NCBI GenBank assembly: GCA_018896395.1
Contig: JAHIMN010000053.1
Location: 1 to 11,807, forward strand
Length of the DNA stretch: 11,807 nt
Reading direction: 5' to 3'
Source: Verrucomicrobiota bacterium
Lineage (GTDB): Bacteria; Verrucomicrobiota; Kiritimatiellia; JAAZAB01
Part shown: in pieces, positions 1-6,322 of the stretch
Layout: each line of letters opens with the position of its first letter
How positions within the stretch are numbered: the stretch's first letter is position 1
Notes under the pieces: model-generated
Database searches by the model: none
Told to the model about the DNA's origin: nothing
Seen by the model: the letters and a program-made list of their open reading frames with translations, nothing else
Position numbers and translations under genes: made by a program

Positions 1-111
1 GGCGGGTTTGTGTTTGACGCCATTCACAACATCCAGGCCGGAACCCCGACGGCCAACGTGCAGGCTTTATACGAGGCGTTAAAGGAATTCGGCCGGTATC
101 CGATTAAATAA
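1..111 (+). CDS. Uroporphyrinogen decarboxylase (URO-D) superfamily protein, C-terminal end (partial)
   Basis: The open frame runs from base 1 to a TAA at 109-111 and gives 37 codons; the start lies outside the window. The peptide begins GGFVFDAIHNIQAGTP and continues to GRYPIK. The pattern GGFVF-x2-(V/I)HNIQ-x2-(T/V)P is the usual C-terminal signature of the URO-D fold shared by HemE and the cobalamin-dependent methyltransferases of the MtaA/MtbA type. The tail cannot separate true HemE (heme synthesis) from the methyl-corrinoid methyltransferase relatives that are abundant in anaerobic environmental bacteria. It is the only plus-strand gene in the window and converges on folB, with about 300 bp of repeat-rich DNA between them. 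Superfamily call is fairly firm; exact function is unknown. Confidence 0.75.
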   Translation, partial: GGFVFDAIHNIQAGTPTANVQALYEALKEFGRYPIK

Positions 112-118
112 CGGCATG

Positions 119-152
119 GTTCAAGGTTCAGCGGTTCACTGTTCAACGGTTG
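119..152. repeat. GTTCA-type degenerate heptad array
   Basis: Five degenerate 7-8 bp units follow each other: GTTCAAG, GTTCAGCG, GTTCACT, GTTCAACG, GTTGCCG. The unit resembles the GTTCAGT/GTTCGGT units at 11374-11402. No inverted partner was found nearby. It begins eight bases after the stop codon of the upstream plus-strand gene. Confidence 0.6.
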
Positions 153-193
153 CCGATCTTTCCAACGCGGGCTGTGCCCGCACCCCAAGAGAA

Positions 194-371
194 TTAACCG
201 CGGATTACACTGATTTCACGGATTAAGACCTAAATATAAAAAAACCAAAAAAGTTTCGTCTCTACTTTCCAATATCCGTGCCCACCCGCCTGCAACGCTG
301 CCTGCCCACATCGCTGCGCGAAGTGCTGCGGGCGGGTAGCACTGCGGGCAGGTCCGTGTTATCCGCGGTAA
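194..371. repeat. Inverted-pair element, CACGGAT family, without a gene
   Basis: The left arm (194-224) reads ACCGCGGATTACACTGA plus a further TTTCACGGATT. The right arm (353-371), read on the other strand, gives TTACCGCGGATAACACGGA. The shared 17-bp core matches at 15 positions. The arms belong to the same family as those at 8442-8471, 8850-8879 and 9338-9366. The interior holds an A-rich stretch (about 229-253) and a nested GC-rich hairpin repeat at 285-352. This accounts for most of the gene-free stretch 112-428; an AT-rich tract without clear structure fills 372-411. Confidence 0.65.
285..352. repeat. GC-rich hairpin repeat, one copy nested inside another
   Basis: The outer ends are CCCGCCTGCA (285-294) and TGCGGGCAGG (343-352). 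Between them lies an inner 36-bp unit at 301-336 that starts CCTGCCCACATCGCTG and ends GTGCTGCGGGCGGG. The inner unit is closely similar to the free-standing copy at 9524-9559, and several of the differences fall in the hairpin arms. The layout looks like one hairpin repeat inserted into or duplicated within another. Confidence 0.6.
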
Positions 372-428
372 AAAAATTTTGCTGATGTTTTCTTGTTTTT
401 TATTTAAGGAAGCGCCGGCGAGCGGGCG

Positions 429-785
429 CTACAACGATGATCGGGAGCGGTGTATAGCCACTGCCACGCCGATGCCCGGCAGGGCGCCGGGCTTAGCCAC
501 TGTAACGTCCACAGCGGCAATGCGCGGCTCGCGCAGGCACAGATCGGCAATGTGCTCTGCCAGGGCTTCGAGGAGCTGAAAACGGCTCTTGGCCACCGCC
601 TTCCGAACGTACGCGACCAGGGAGGCATAATCTATCGTGTCCGTTAACTGGTCGCTCCGTCCGGCTAATTGCAGGTCCGTGTGCAGGCCAAGATCCACGA
701 TCACCGGTTGCGGGGCTTTTCGCTCGCGCGGATATACGCCGATCACCGCGTTCAATTTCAATTGCCGAATGTGAATTTGGTCCAT
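429..785 (-). CDS. folB: Dihydroneopterin aldolase FolB
   Basis: The 118-residue product has the usual length for FolB, which converts 7,8-dihydroneopterin to 6-hydroxymethyl-7,8-dihydropterin plus glycolaldehyde in cytosolic folate synthesis. Visible family features are GVYPRERK (residues 16-23, with the conserved Glu at 21), TIDYASL (50-56, Tyr53), FQLLEALAEHIA (69-80, substrate-anchoring Glu73) and V-x-V-x-KPGALP (92-103, Lys98 as the general base). All key positions expected from the Staphylococcus aureus enzyme are present. The start is ATG at 785; no strong Shine-Dalgarno is seen before it. A 160-bp repeat-filled gap separates it from the upstream pteridine-reductase-like gene on the same strand. 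The pairing of the two suggests a pterin/folate function. Confidence 0.9.
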   Translation of the reverse strand: MDQIHIRQLKLNAVIGVYPRERKAPQPVIVDLGLHTDLQLAGRSDQLTDTIDYASLVAYVRKAVAKSRFQLLEALAEHIADLCLREPRIAAVDVTVAKPGALPGIGVAVAIHRSRSSL

Positions 786-818
786 GGGCAGTCAGAAGAA
801 TGGTTGATGGTTGCTGTG

Positions 819-890
819 TATGGAAGTGATGGAGTATGGGTGTATGGGAGTTTTTTTCTGACGCCCACACTCCGTTACTCCACTACGCCT
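819..890. repeat. ATGGAGT/ACTCC-type degenerate repeat, inverted halves
   Basis: The left part (about 819-852) has units ATGGAAG, ATGGAGT, ATGGGTGT, ATGGGAG. The right part (868-890) has ACTCCGTTACTCCACTACGCC, which on the other strand reads as GGAGT-type units. The halves can pair imperfectly around a T-rich loop (852-858). The element lies downstream of the SDR gene and upstream of folB. Confidence 0.45.
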
Positions 891-894
891 AAAC

Positions 895-945
895 TGTCTG
901 TCGTCCGTCGTCTGCCCCCCGTCGTCTATCGTCTGTCGTCCGTCC
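895..945. repeat. GTCTGTC/GTCCGTC heptad array abutting the SDR stop codon
   Basis: About seven degenerate units occur: GTCTGTC, GTCCGTC, GTCTGCC, GTCGTCTATC, GTCTGTC, GTCCGTC, with a C6 tract (916-921) in the middle. The array ends one base before the stop codon of the minus-strand SDR gene (946-948), so it would form the 3' untranslated part of that transcript. A short related piece, GACAGACGACGGA, occurs at 5072-5084. Confidence 0.6.
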
Positions 946-1710
946 TTATCCCACCAGGTGCCGACCGCTGTCCACAAAGATAATCTGGCCGGTAATGGTG
1001 TCCGCCTCCAGCAGGAAAAGCACGGCCTTAACCACATCTCGAACGGTGGGCCGAATTTTCAAGGGCAACGGCCCGGCGCTCTCGCGGGTCGCGCCGGCTG
1101 TATCCGCAGTCAACACGGGCCCCGGCGCCACCCCGTTCACGGTGATTCCCGGGGCCATCTCCAGCGCGGCCAATCGCGTCAGGTCGGCCAGGGACTTTTT
1201 GGCCAAGCTGTAAGGCACGGCGTCCGACTGATGAGAGGCGATGCGGCAATCCAGCAGATTGATGATGCGCCCGCGCTTGATGCGCCGGGCAAACGCCTGC
1301 ATGAGCATGAGCGGGGCCAGCAGGTTGACTTCCCATTCCGCGCGGATCGCCGCCGCGGTGACCTGCAGCAACCGCTGTTTATCAAATACGGCGGCATTGT
1401 TGACGAGAATATCCAGCTTGCCGGCAACGGCCACGGCTTGGCGCACAACGTGATCGGCGGAACGCGGCATCCGGTAATCACCGGTCCGGTAATCACCGGT
1501 CCGGTAATCACCGGTCCGGAAATCACCGGCCACCGTCCAAGCCTGTGCACCGTTCCGGCGCAGATGCCTGGCCAGCGCCTCCGCCGGATGAGCCGAGCGG
1601 TTATAATGAATCACGACCCGGCACCCTTCCGCCGCCAACGCTTTGCAAAGCGCCGCTCCAATTCGCCGGGCACCGCCGGTCACCAACGCTGTTTTACCTT
1701 TTAGTTGCAT
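946..1710 (-). CDS. SDR-family oxidoreductase, pteridine reductase/FolM-like
   Basis: This 254-residue short-chain dehydrogenase/reductase has the cofactor motif TGGARRIG (residues 11-18), the NNAA motif (104-107) and the catalytic YSLAK (Tyr167, Lys171). The usual catalytic Ser is replaced by Asp154 in NLLDCR. That replacement and the TGxxxRxG-type glycine motif, rich in Arg, are typical of pteridine reductases (PTR1/FolM), which reduce dihydropterin or dihydrofolate with NADPH. With folB next downstream, a pterin/folate role is likely but the substrate is inferred. The start at 1710 is backed by GGGAGGA at 1721-1727. Residues 61-80 are a four-fold five-residue repeat (AGDFR then TGDYR three times), just after the conserved Asp that usually touches the adenine ring. 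Relatives are shorter here; the repeat looks like a late expansion. Confidence 0.82.
   Translation of the reverse strand: MQLKGKTALVTGGARRIGAALCKALAAEGCRVVIHYNRSAHPAEALARHLRRNGAQAWTVAGDFRTGDYRTGDYRTGDYRMPRSADHVVRQAVAVAGKLDILVNNAAVFDKQRLLQVTAAAIRAEWEVNLLAPLMLMQAFARRIKRGRIINLLDCRIASHQSDAVPYSLAKKSLADLTRLAALEMAPGITVNGVAPGPVLTADTAGATRESAGPLPLKIRPTVRDVVKAVLFLLEADTITGQIIFVDSGRHLVG
1471..1530. repeat. Four tandem 15-bp repeats inside the SDR gene
   Basis: Three identical units CCGGTAATCACCGGT (1471-1485, 1486-1500, 1501-1515) are followed by a diverged copy CCGGAAATCACCGGC (1516-1530). Fifteen bases keep the reading frame and encode TGDYR on the minus strand. Unit junctions form ACCGGTCCGGT, which is partly palindromic. 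Perfect identity of three units argues for recent expansion or ongoing copy-number change. Confidence 0.95.
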
Positions 1711-1727
1711 CCCAAAAACATCCTCCC

Positions 1728-2489
1728 TTAATATTGCACATACCGGCCCAGTGTCCGGTCATACAAGGTCACCACCCACCGGAAGGGGGAATAGATCAGG
1801 CGCAGGCGCACCATGGCCACAAACATTTCCATCGAGGCTTTGCCAACGCGCATACGCGACCCGGATACGTCCCGCCACGTGGTCGGAATTTCTGTAATAA
1901 TAAATCCGGCGCGCCACAGTTGAAACAAGAGATCCACATCAAAGGCCCATTGGGTGATGCCGATATGCGGCAGAATGGCTTGAACCGCTTCCCGCGTCAG
2001 CAACTTGGCACCGCACTGGGTATCCGAAATCCGCAGACCGAACATCAACCGCACCAGGGCATTGAACAGTCGCGAGGCCAGGCGGCGCTTAAAGGGTTGC
2101 TGGACACTGATCCGTGCCCCCGGCATCCAGCGCGAGGCGATGATGGCACCCGCCGCGCCGATGTGTTCCACGAGTTCATGGAAAGCCTCCGGCGGCGTGG
2201 CGCCATCGGCATCCACAAAACCCGCTAGCCGCCCCTGCGCCTGGGCAAAGCCCAGCATGACCGCACCGCCCTTGCCGATCGGGCGCGGATCCACAATGAC
2301 CCTGACAGGTTTATGTGCACGGGCATACTCGCGGACAACGTCTTCCGTGCGGTCACGCGAGCCGTTGACCACGACCAGGATTTCATAGCAACCGGCATAC
2401 CGCTCGTTGAAAAACGGCAGGTATTGATCCAGCATCCGCCCCAGGCGGGCTTCTTCGTTATAGGCCGGAATGATGATGGAGAGTTCCAT
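1728..2489 (-). CDS. Family 2 glycosyltransferase, dolichyl/polyprenyl-phosphate sugar synthase-like
   Basis: The 253-residue product has a GT-A (family GT2) fold. It shows the N-terminal PAYNEE (residues 8-13), NGSRDRT (42-48), KGGAV (73-77), the metal-binding DADG (93-96), SRW (119-121), DTQCGAK (156-162) and a WRD (205-207) near the acceptor region. This set is typical of the ALG5/DPG-synthase-like branch, which transfers glucose or a related sugar from a nucleotide sugar to a lipid phosphate at the inner membrane. No clear membrane helix follows the catalytic domain. The start at 2489 lies 11 bp after the ftsZ stop, so translation may be coupled. No strong Shine-Dalgarno is seen. The sugar donor and acceptor cannot be told from sequence. 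A role in envelope glycan synthesis fits the division-gene context but is inference. Confidence 0.85.
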   Translation of the reverse strand: MELSIIIPAYNEEARLGRMLDQYLPFFNERYAGCYEILVVVNGSRDRTEDVVREYARAHKPVRVIVDPRPIGKGGAVMLGFAQAQGRLAGFVDADGATPPEAFHELVEHIGAAGAIIASRWMPGARISVQQPFKRRLASRLFNALVRLMFGLRISDTQCGAKLLTREAVQAILPHIGITQWAFDVDLLFQLWRAGFIITEIPTTWRDVSGSRMRVGKASMEMFVAMVRLRLIYSPFRWVVTLYDRTLGRYVQY

Positions 2490-2500
2490 AGGCAGAATCG

Positions 2501-3778
2501 TCAGCCGGCATGGTTGCGCAGGACTTTTTGAATCATAATGCCGCGCCGCTTGTATGTCGGAATGTCCAGGTTCTTGCCTTCCACCACCGTGGCTTCCACA
2601 TCTTTGAACCGGCCCTGGCTTACTTTATCAAACAGCCCCACCTGTACGATTTTGCCCCGGGAGACGGGCTCCGCAGTCGGCTCCTCGACCGGCGCCGCGC
2701 TGAGCAGGCCACCGCCCGGCTCATCATCGCGCTGGGGAACGGGGAACACCAGTCCATCCGCCCCTTTCTTTTCCATAACCAGGAAAACAACAAATAGGCG
2801 GTCCTGCCATTCGCTCTCACAACAGACGCCCGTCATTATCAGCGCTTCCGCGCGGCCGATCTTGGCAATACCGGCCATCAACTGATCCACTTCTTTCAAC
2901 GAGAGATCACTACCACCCATCACGCTCACCAGGAAGGCCTCGGCCTCGGCCAGCACCGCCCCCTGGTTCAACAGGGCATGGCGGCGCACAGTCTTCAGAA
3001 CCTGGTTGACCTTGTCCGGGCCGGTTCCTTCGGCGCAGGCAAACACACAGCGCCCATTCCCCTTATGCACCAGCGCGCTCACATCCTCAAAATCCAGGTT
3101 GATGACACCGCGGCGGCTGATCACGCGCCAGACCGCCTGCAGGCCGCGCGCCAGCATATCGTCCGTTTGCTGGAACGCCGCAACAATGTTAGTCTTGTCC
3201 TCCACGAGCTCCAACAGCCGCTGATTGGGCAGGCAAATAACGGCATCGGCGCCCGCTTGCAGAGCCATCAAACCCCGCCGGGCGTGTTCCATCCGGCGTT
3301 TGCCCTCAAACTCAAACGGCAGGGAGGCAAAACAAAGCGTCAACGCACCGGACTTGCACGCCTCTTCGACAAGCAAGGGAGCCGCGCCGGTACCCGTGCC
3401 GCCCCCAAGACAGACCACCAGAAAGACCACGTCCACATCCCGGAACAACCCGCGAATCGCCTCGATATCCGATTCCGCCGCGCGCTGGCCCATGCGCGGC
3501 TCGCCACCCGTGCCCAGCCCCTTGATGACGCGCACGCCGATGTGCAGTCCGGCAAGGTCTCCGGCTTCCGCCAAACTGCGACCATCCGTGTTGACCGCCA
3601 CCACGCGCGGCCCTTCTTTCCACTGCCGGGCCATGGCGGCTACAGTTTTGCATCCGCCATTACCCAGCCCCACCACCAGCGTTCGCGGCAAGGTTAATCG
3701 CATCGTGCTCTTCTCCCTGGTCGCCATGCTTTTGGCTTGGGAAACCGTCGGCGGGTAAACTTTATCGGCGGTGTTCAT
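2501..3778 (-). CDS. ftsZ: Cell division protein FtsZ
   Basis: FtsZ is the tubulin-like GTPase that forms the division ring. Numbered from the ATG at 3778 (425 residues), the product has the N-terminal nucleotide loop VVGLGNGG (35-42), the tubulin signature GGGTGTG (125-131), PNQRLLEL (184-191) and the T7 loop NLDFEDV (227-233) with Asn and both Asp residues that complete GTP hydrolysis in the neighbouring subunit. A variable linker (about 350-395) leads to the FtsA-binding peptide NLDIPTYKRR (403-412), followed by about 13 extra residues. The start is uncertain: ATG at 3778 overlaps the ftsA stop in an ATGA; ATG at 3790 has AGGA five bases before it; ATG at 3703 has GGGAG nine bases before it and would give a more usual N-terminus of 400 residues. 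It lies in an operon with ftsA and the glycosyltransferase gene. Confidence 0.95.
   Translation of the reverse strand: MNTADKVYPPTVSQAKSMATREKSTMRLTLPRTLVVGLGNGGCKTVAAMARQWKEGPRVVAVNTDGRSLAEAGDLAGLHIGVRVIKGLGTGGEPRMGQRAAESDIEAIRGLFRDVDVVFLVVCLGGGTGTGAAPLLVEEACKSGALTLCFASLPFEFEGKRRMEHARRGLMALQAGADAVICLPNQRLLELVEDKTNIVAAFQQTDDMLARGLQAVWRVISRRGVINLDFEDVSALVHKGNGRCVFACAEGTGPDKVNQVLKTVRRHALLNQGAVLAEAEAFLVSVMGGSDLSLKEVDQLMAGIAKIGRAEALIMTGVCCESEWQDRLFVVFLVMEKKGADGLVFPVPQRDDEPGGGLLSAAPVEEPTAEPVSRGKIVQVGLFDKVSQGRFKDVEATVVEGKNLDIPTYKRRGIMIQKVLRNHAG
3713..3717 (-). promoter_or_regulatory. Candidate internal ribosome binding site in ftsZ
   Basis: GGGAG on the minus strand lies nine bases before an in-frame ATG at 3703. 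Starting there would remove 25 residues that have no match in typical FtsZ N-termini and give MRLTLPRTLVVGLGNGG. This competes with the overlap start at 3778. Confidence 0.4.
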
Positions 3779-4983
3779 GACCGACCCCATAATTTTCCTA
3801 AGAAGCCGCCCCAACCGATTGGTTCCGTTTGACGATAACCGCCACTGCGCAAGGCATAACGCAACATACCCAGCGGCGCGGCATACTCGGGCCCTTCATT
3901 GGCCGTGGCCATTCCGCTGTAATTCACGGGCATGCCGATCACACAGGGCAAATCAAATACTTGCTCCGCCAATGGAACAACGCCCTTCAGGTGGACTCCA
4001 CCGCCCGTCAGGACCAGGCCGGCGCTCAATTGTTGCGTGAGCCCCTGCTTCTTAAAAAGATCCGCCATCAGTTCCAGCGTCTCATCCATCCGCGCCTGAA
4101 TAACGGCGCTCAAGTCAGAAGCGGCCACCGAACAGGCGGGAAAACCGACCTCAGCCGGAATCGCAATCCGCTGAAAATGCATGCTGGAATCCGGAATGAC
4201 CGAACCGGCTTCCTGTTTGAGCATTTCCGCGCGTTTCAATGAAACGGAAAAACCGATGGAAATATCGTTGGTAATATGATCACCACCCACCGCCAGCACC
4301 CCCGCCAGGGCAATCGTGCCGCCGGCATACACCAGGTAACTCGTTGTTCCGGCACCCAGGTCCAGGAGTGCCACCCCGCATTCCTTCTGTTCCGGCGTCA
4401 GCGTCGCCATGGCCGCGCACAGGCCACTGAAGGCCACATCCATTACATCCAGGCCGACGTTGCGCACGGCTTGGACGGCGTTGGTCAGTACATTCCGTGC
4501 GCCGTGCACAATCAGCATATCCAGCGACAGCTTGGCGCCGTGCATGCCTTCCGGGTTGCTCACAACCAGCTGGTCGTCCACCATGTATTTTCGCGGAATG
4601 GAATGCATCAGTTCGCGGTCATGCGGCAGATTGACGGCCCGGGCAATATCCATGACCTGCGCCATATCGTCCTGCGTCACTCCCGCTTTCACGTCCATTA
4701 CCGGGGTACTGCCCTGGCTGGTCATACTGCGAATATGCTCGCCCGAAATCACCAGAAATACTTTGCCGATTTCAACCTGGCCGCTCTGCTCGGCAGCCTG
4801 GATGGCCGTCTGAACACAGGCGCTGGTCTTTTCCAGGTCCATGATAACGCCCTTGCGCACGCCACAGGACGGACAACACCCGATGCCGGTGACCATGATA
4901 TGCCCGTCTTCGCGCGCTTCCCCGACCAGCGCGCATACTTTCGAGGTCCCAATTTCAACCGCCACAATCGGCTCGGACGCCAT
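3775..4983 (-). CDS. ftsA: Cell division protein FtsA
   Basis: FtsA is the actin-like membrane anchor of FtsZ. With the ATG at 4983 the product has 402 residues, close to the family norm of about 420. It shows the phosphate-1 motif EIGTSKVCAL (10-19), the family-specific 1C/SHS2 region (about 80-160), the phosphate-2 motif LDLGAGTTSYLV (207-218) and the adenosine motif VLTGGGVHL (324-332). The C-terminus GWGGFLGKLWGRS is an amphipathic helix of the kind that binds the membrane. A GTG at 4989 also opens the frame, but AGGA at 4992-4995 is only two bases from it and eight bases from ATG 4983, so 4983 is preferred. The stop overlaps the ftsZ start (ATGA). A repeat-filled gap of about 170 bp separates it from ftsQ upstream. 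Confidence 0.95.
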   Translation of the reverse strand: MASEPIVAVEIGTSKVCALVGEAREDGHIMVTGIGCCPSCGVRKGVIMDLEKTSACVQTAIQAAEQSGQVEIGKVFLVISGEHIRSMTSQGSTPVMDVKAGVTQDDMAQVMDIARAVNLPHDRELMHSIPRKYMVDDQLVVSNPEGMHGAKLSLDMLIVHGARNVLTNAVQAVRNVGLDVMDVAFSGLCAAMATLTPEQKECGVALLDLGAGTTSYLVYAGGTIALAGVLAVGGDHITNDISIGFSVSLKRAEMLKQEAGSVIPDSSMHFQRIAIPAEVGFPACSVAASDLSAVIQARMDETLELMADLFKKQGLTQQLSAGLVLTGGGVHLKGVVPLAEQVFDLPCVIGMPVNYSGMATANEGPEYAAPLGMLRYALRSGGYRQTEPIGWGGFLGKLWGRS

Positions 4984-4991
4984 ACCCACGA

Positions 4992-4997
4992 TCCTTT
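4992..4997 (-). promoter_or_regulatory. ftsA ribosome binding site (decides start)
   Basis: AAAGGA on the minus strand has ideal spacing (8 bases) to ATG 4983 but only 2 bases to the in-frame GTG at 4989. This supports the ATG start. Confidence 0.65.
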
Positions 4998-5014
4998 CCA
5001 GTGGGAAGTCAAAA

Positions 5015-5152
5015 TCAGAGGTCAGAAGTCAGAGATCAGCGATGAATTCATGCCGCCTATCACTATCCTGCGACAGACGACGGATTCAACACCGACATCC
5101 GCCATCTGACCTCTGACATCTGACTTCTGACCTCTATCTTCTGCATTCTGCA
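5015..5152. repeat. CTGACCT-type inverted-pair element between ftsQ and ftsA
   Basis: The left arm (5015-5039) has TCAGAGG, TCAGAAG, TCAGAGA heptads. The right arm (5105-5135) is the inverted form with CTGACCT, CTGACAT, CTGACTT, CTGACCT, followed by TTCTGCATTCTGCA (5139-5152). The arms share AGAGGTCAGAAGTCAGA (17 bp) exactly when one is reverse-complemented. The interior (5040-5104) holds no gene but includes GACAGACGACGGA, a fragment of the heptad type at 895-945. The element sits five bases beyond the ftsQ stop and inside what should be a continuous ftsQAZ transcript. Confidence 0.8.
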
Positions 5153-5157
5153 TTTCT

Positions 5158-6057
5158 TCAGTATTCCTGGGCTGGAAAATTATTTTCCAACGTCATATCA
5201 ATCCAGGCAATGCGCTTGCTCCGATGGGCGGCCGATTTCAGGCTTTCGGCCAGTCGCACCAGTTTCTGCTCCAGCTGTTCACGGGCCAGCGATGACGGCT
5301 CGCCCATATGGGTCCAGGCCAACAGGACCCGCTCGCCGTTCGCCAGCCGGAGGTCCAACGATTGCGCGTTGCGCACATCAATGGACGCGATCCGGACCTT
5401 CTGGCCGATTGGTGTCGTCTGGCAGACATCGAGAACCTCCAGGGCATTCCGGACGCCCGCCGCGCTCAATTGCACGCCCGGCCGGATTCCCGGCAGGTCA
5501 TAGCCGACCAGGATCGGCATAGTTTTCGAGCCGGCTGCCTTCCCCAGCACGTAGCCTTCGCGGTCGAGTGTTAGATAATAATGATTCACCTTTAGTTTCG
5601 CCATGGAGACGCGCTCCCGGACGCGGATAATCAGTTCGCCCGGCAGGCGCCGTTTGATTTCCACGGCCTTGAGCCGCGGCACTTTCATCAGCAACTGATC
5701 CCGAATCTCCTCGATATTTGCGGCAAACAGGTGTTTCATCTCCGACAAGCGGGCATATTCCATGATGTGCTTGGGCGTGATGATGTCGCCGTTACATTCA
5801 ATCTTGATGTTCCGGACACGAAAAAGATCGTTTTGCCGGAATAGTAACCGCCCCAGGGATTGGGTGCCCACCCAGATCAGAATGCCGCACGCCGTCAGGC
5901 TGGACAGCATGACCGCCACCATTATCAGGCGACGCCCCCACTCCTTGCCCCCGGCGCGATTACGGGCGCTGAATCGCAATACAGACTCCGGCCGGTCGTC
6001 CCGGTCCACACGAGCCCACCGCTTCCGTCTCGGTTCTCCGGCGTGTTTCCACCACAT
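5158..6057 (-). CDS. ftsQ: Cell division protein FtsQ/DivIB (POTRA domain)
   Basis: This 299-residue bitopic protein has a basic cytoplasmic tail rich in Arg and Lys (1-43) and one membrane helix (about 44-65, LIMVAVMLSSLTACGILIWV). A POTRA-type domain follows (about 78-150), with FRVRNIKIECNGDI at its start and the typical KVPRLKAVEIKRRLPGEL near its end. The FtsQ domain comes next, including REGYVL (167-172) and PILVGYDLPGIRPG (181-194). FtsQ links early and late divisome proteins in the periplasm. Topology, motif order and position before ftsA all agree. The start at 6057 follows a T9 run and an AAAGGA about 12 bases upstream, a long spacing. Nothing appears truncated. Confidence 0.92.
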   Translation of the reverse strand: MWWKHAGEPRRKRWARVDRDDRPESVLRFSARNRAGGKEWGRRLIMVAVMLSSLTACGILIWVGTQSLGRLLFRQNDLFRVRNIKIECNGDIITPKHIMEYARLSEMKHLFAANIEEIRDQLLMKVPRLKAVEIKRRLPGELIIRVRERVSMAKLKVNHYYLTLDREGYVLGKAAGSKTMPILVGYDLPGIRPGVQLSAAGVRNALEVLDVCQTTPIGQKVRIASIDVRNAQSLDLRLANGERVLLAWTHMGEPSSLAREQLEQKLVRLAESLKSAAHRSKRIAWIDMTLENNFPAQEY

Positions 6058-6066
6058 AAAAAAAAA
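6058..6066 (-). promoter_or_regulatory. T9 homopolymer between the Shine-Dalgarno and the ftsQ start
   Basis: On the coding strand the leader reads AAAGGAAAC, then nine T, then ATG. A run of this length placed exactly between the ribosome binding site and start is prone to slippage and would change the spacing of the initiation signal. Confidence 0.5.
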
Positions 6067-6086
6067 GTTTCCTTTCGATTGGAATG

Positions 6087-6136
6087 CGCCGCCGACCAGG
6101 CTCCGCCGGAGCGCTGCGCCCAGGCGAGAGGCGGCG
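6087..6136 (-). promoter_or_regulatory. GC-rich hairpin in the ftsQ leader
   Basis: CGCCGCC (6087-6093) pairs with GGCGGCG (6130-6136) as a 7-bp outer stem. CTCCGCCGGAG (6101-6111) forms a second perfect small stem inside. The structure lies between the predicted transcription start and the ftsQ start codon. No T-run follows on the minus strand right after the outer stem, so it is not a classical terminator. It may be a leader structure or one more palindromic repeat. Confidence 0.4.
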
Positions 6137-6173
6137 TTTGCATTTTCGCCCCATTCCCCACGCGGACAAAATC

Positions 6174-6202
6174 AATATGGAACTTCCCGCCATGTTCGTC
6201 AA
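6174..6202 (-). promoter_or_regulatory. Putative sigma70-type promoter for ftsQAZ
   Basis: On the minus strand TTGACG (6202-6197) is followed after exactly 17 bases by CATATT (6179-6174). This gives five of six matches in the -35 box and four of six in the -10 box. Transcription would begin near 6167, about 110 bases before ftsQ. The gene-free stretch between the MFS gene and ftsQ (6058-6322) holds this promoter and the hairpin at 6087-6136. Confidence 0.5.
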
Positions 6203-6322
6203 GAGCAAAGCATAGATCATGAGTCTCTCGTTGCCGAATTTTTCAGCCGTCCGGCGAACCAACATACGCTGAGCGCAACCTGAAGCCGGCGGTCATCGTC
6301 CACACCGCGACTGTCAGCCGGT

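Noticed and set aside
669..983. Plus-strand frame spanning the repeats between folB and the SDR gene
   Set aside because: Half is antisense to folB and half is translated microrepeat.
1471..1530. CRISPR array
   Set aside because: The units are directly adjacent with no spacers and lie inside a coding frame.
958..1704. Long plus-strand frame opposite the SDR gene
   Set aside because: It is the antisense shadow of a gene with clear SDR motifs and a good ribosome binding site; its own translation has no recognisable domain.
2978..3697. Plus-strand frame of 239 codons opposite ftsZ
   Set aside because: GC-rich antisense open frame; ftsZ on the other strand carries every family motif.
4276..5109. 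Plus-strand frame of 277 codons opposite ftsA
   Set aside because: Antisense shadow of ftsA that runs into the repeat element at 5015-5152; no domain or ribosome binding site.
5960..6265. Possible small membrane protein (from ATG 6220) before ftsQ
   Set aside because: It overlaps the first part of ftsQ by about 100 bp, covers the promoter and hairpin, and after one hydrophobic stretch becomes low-complexity Arg/Gly/Pro sequence.
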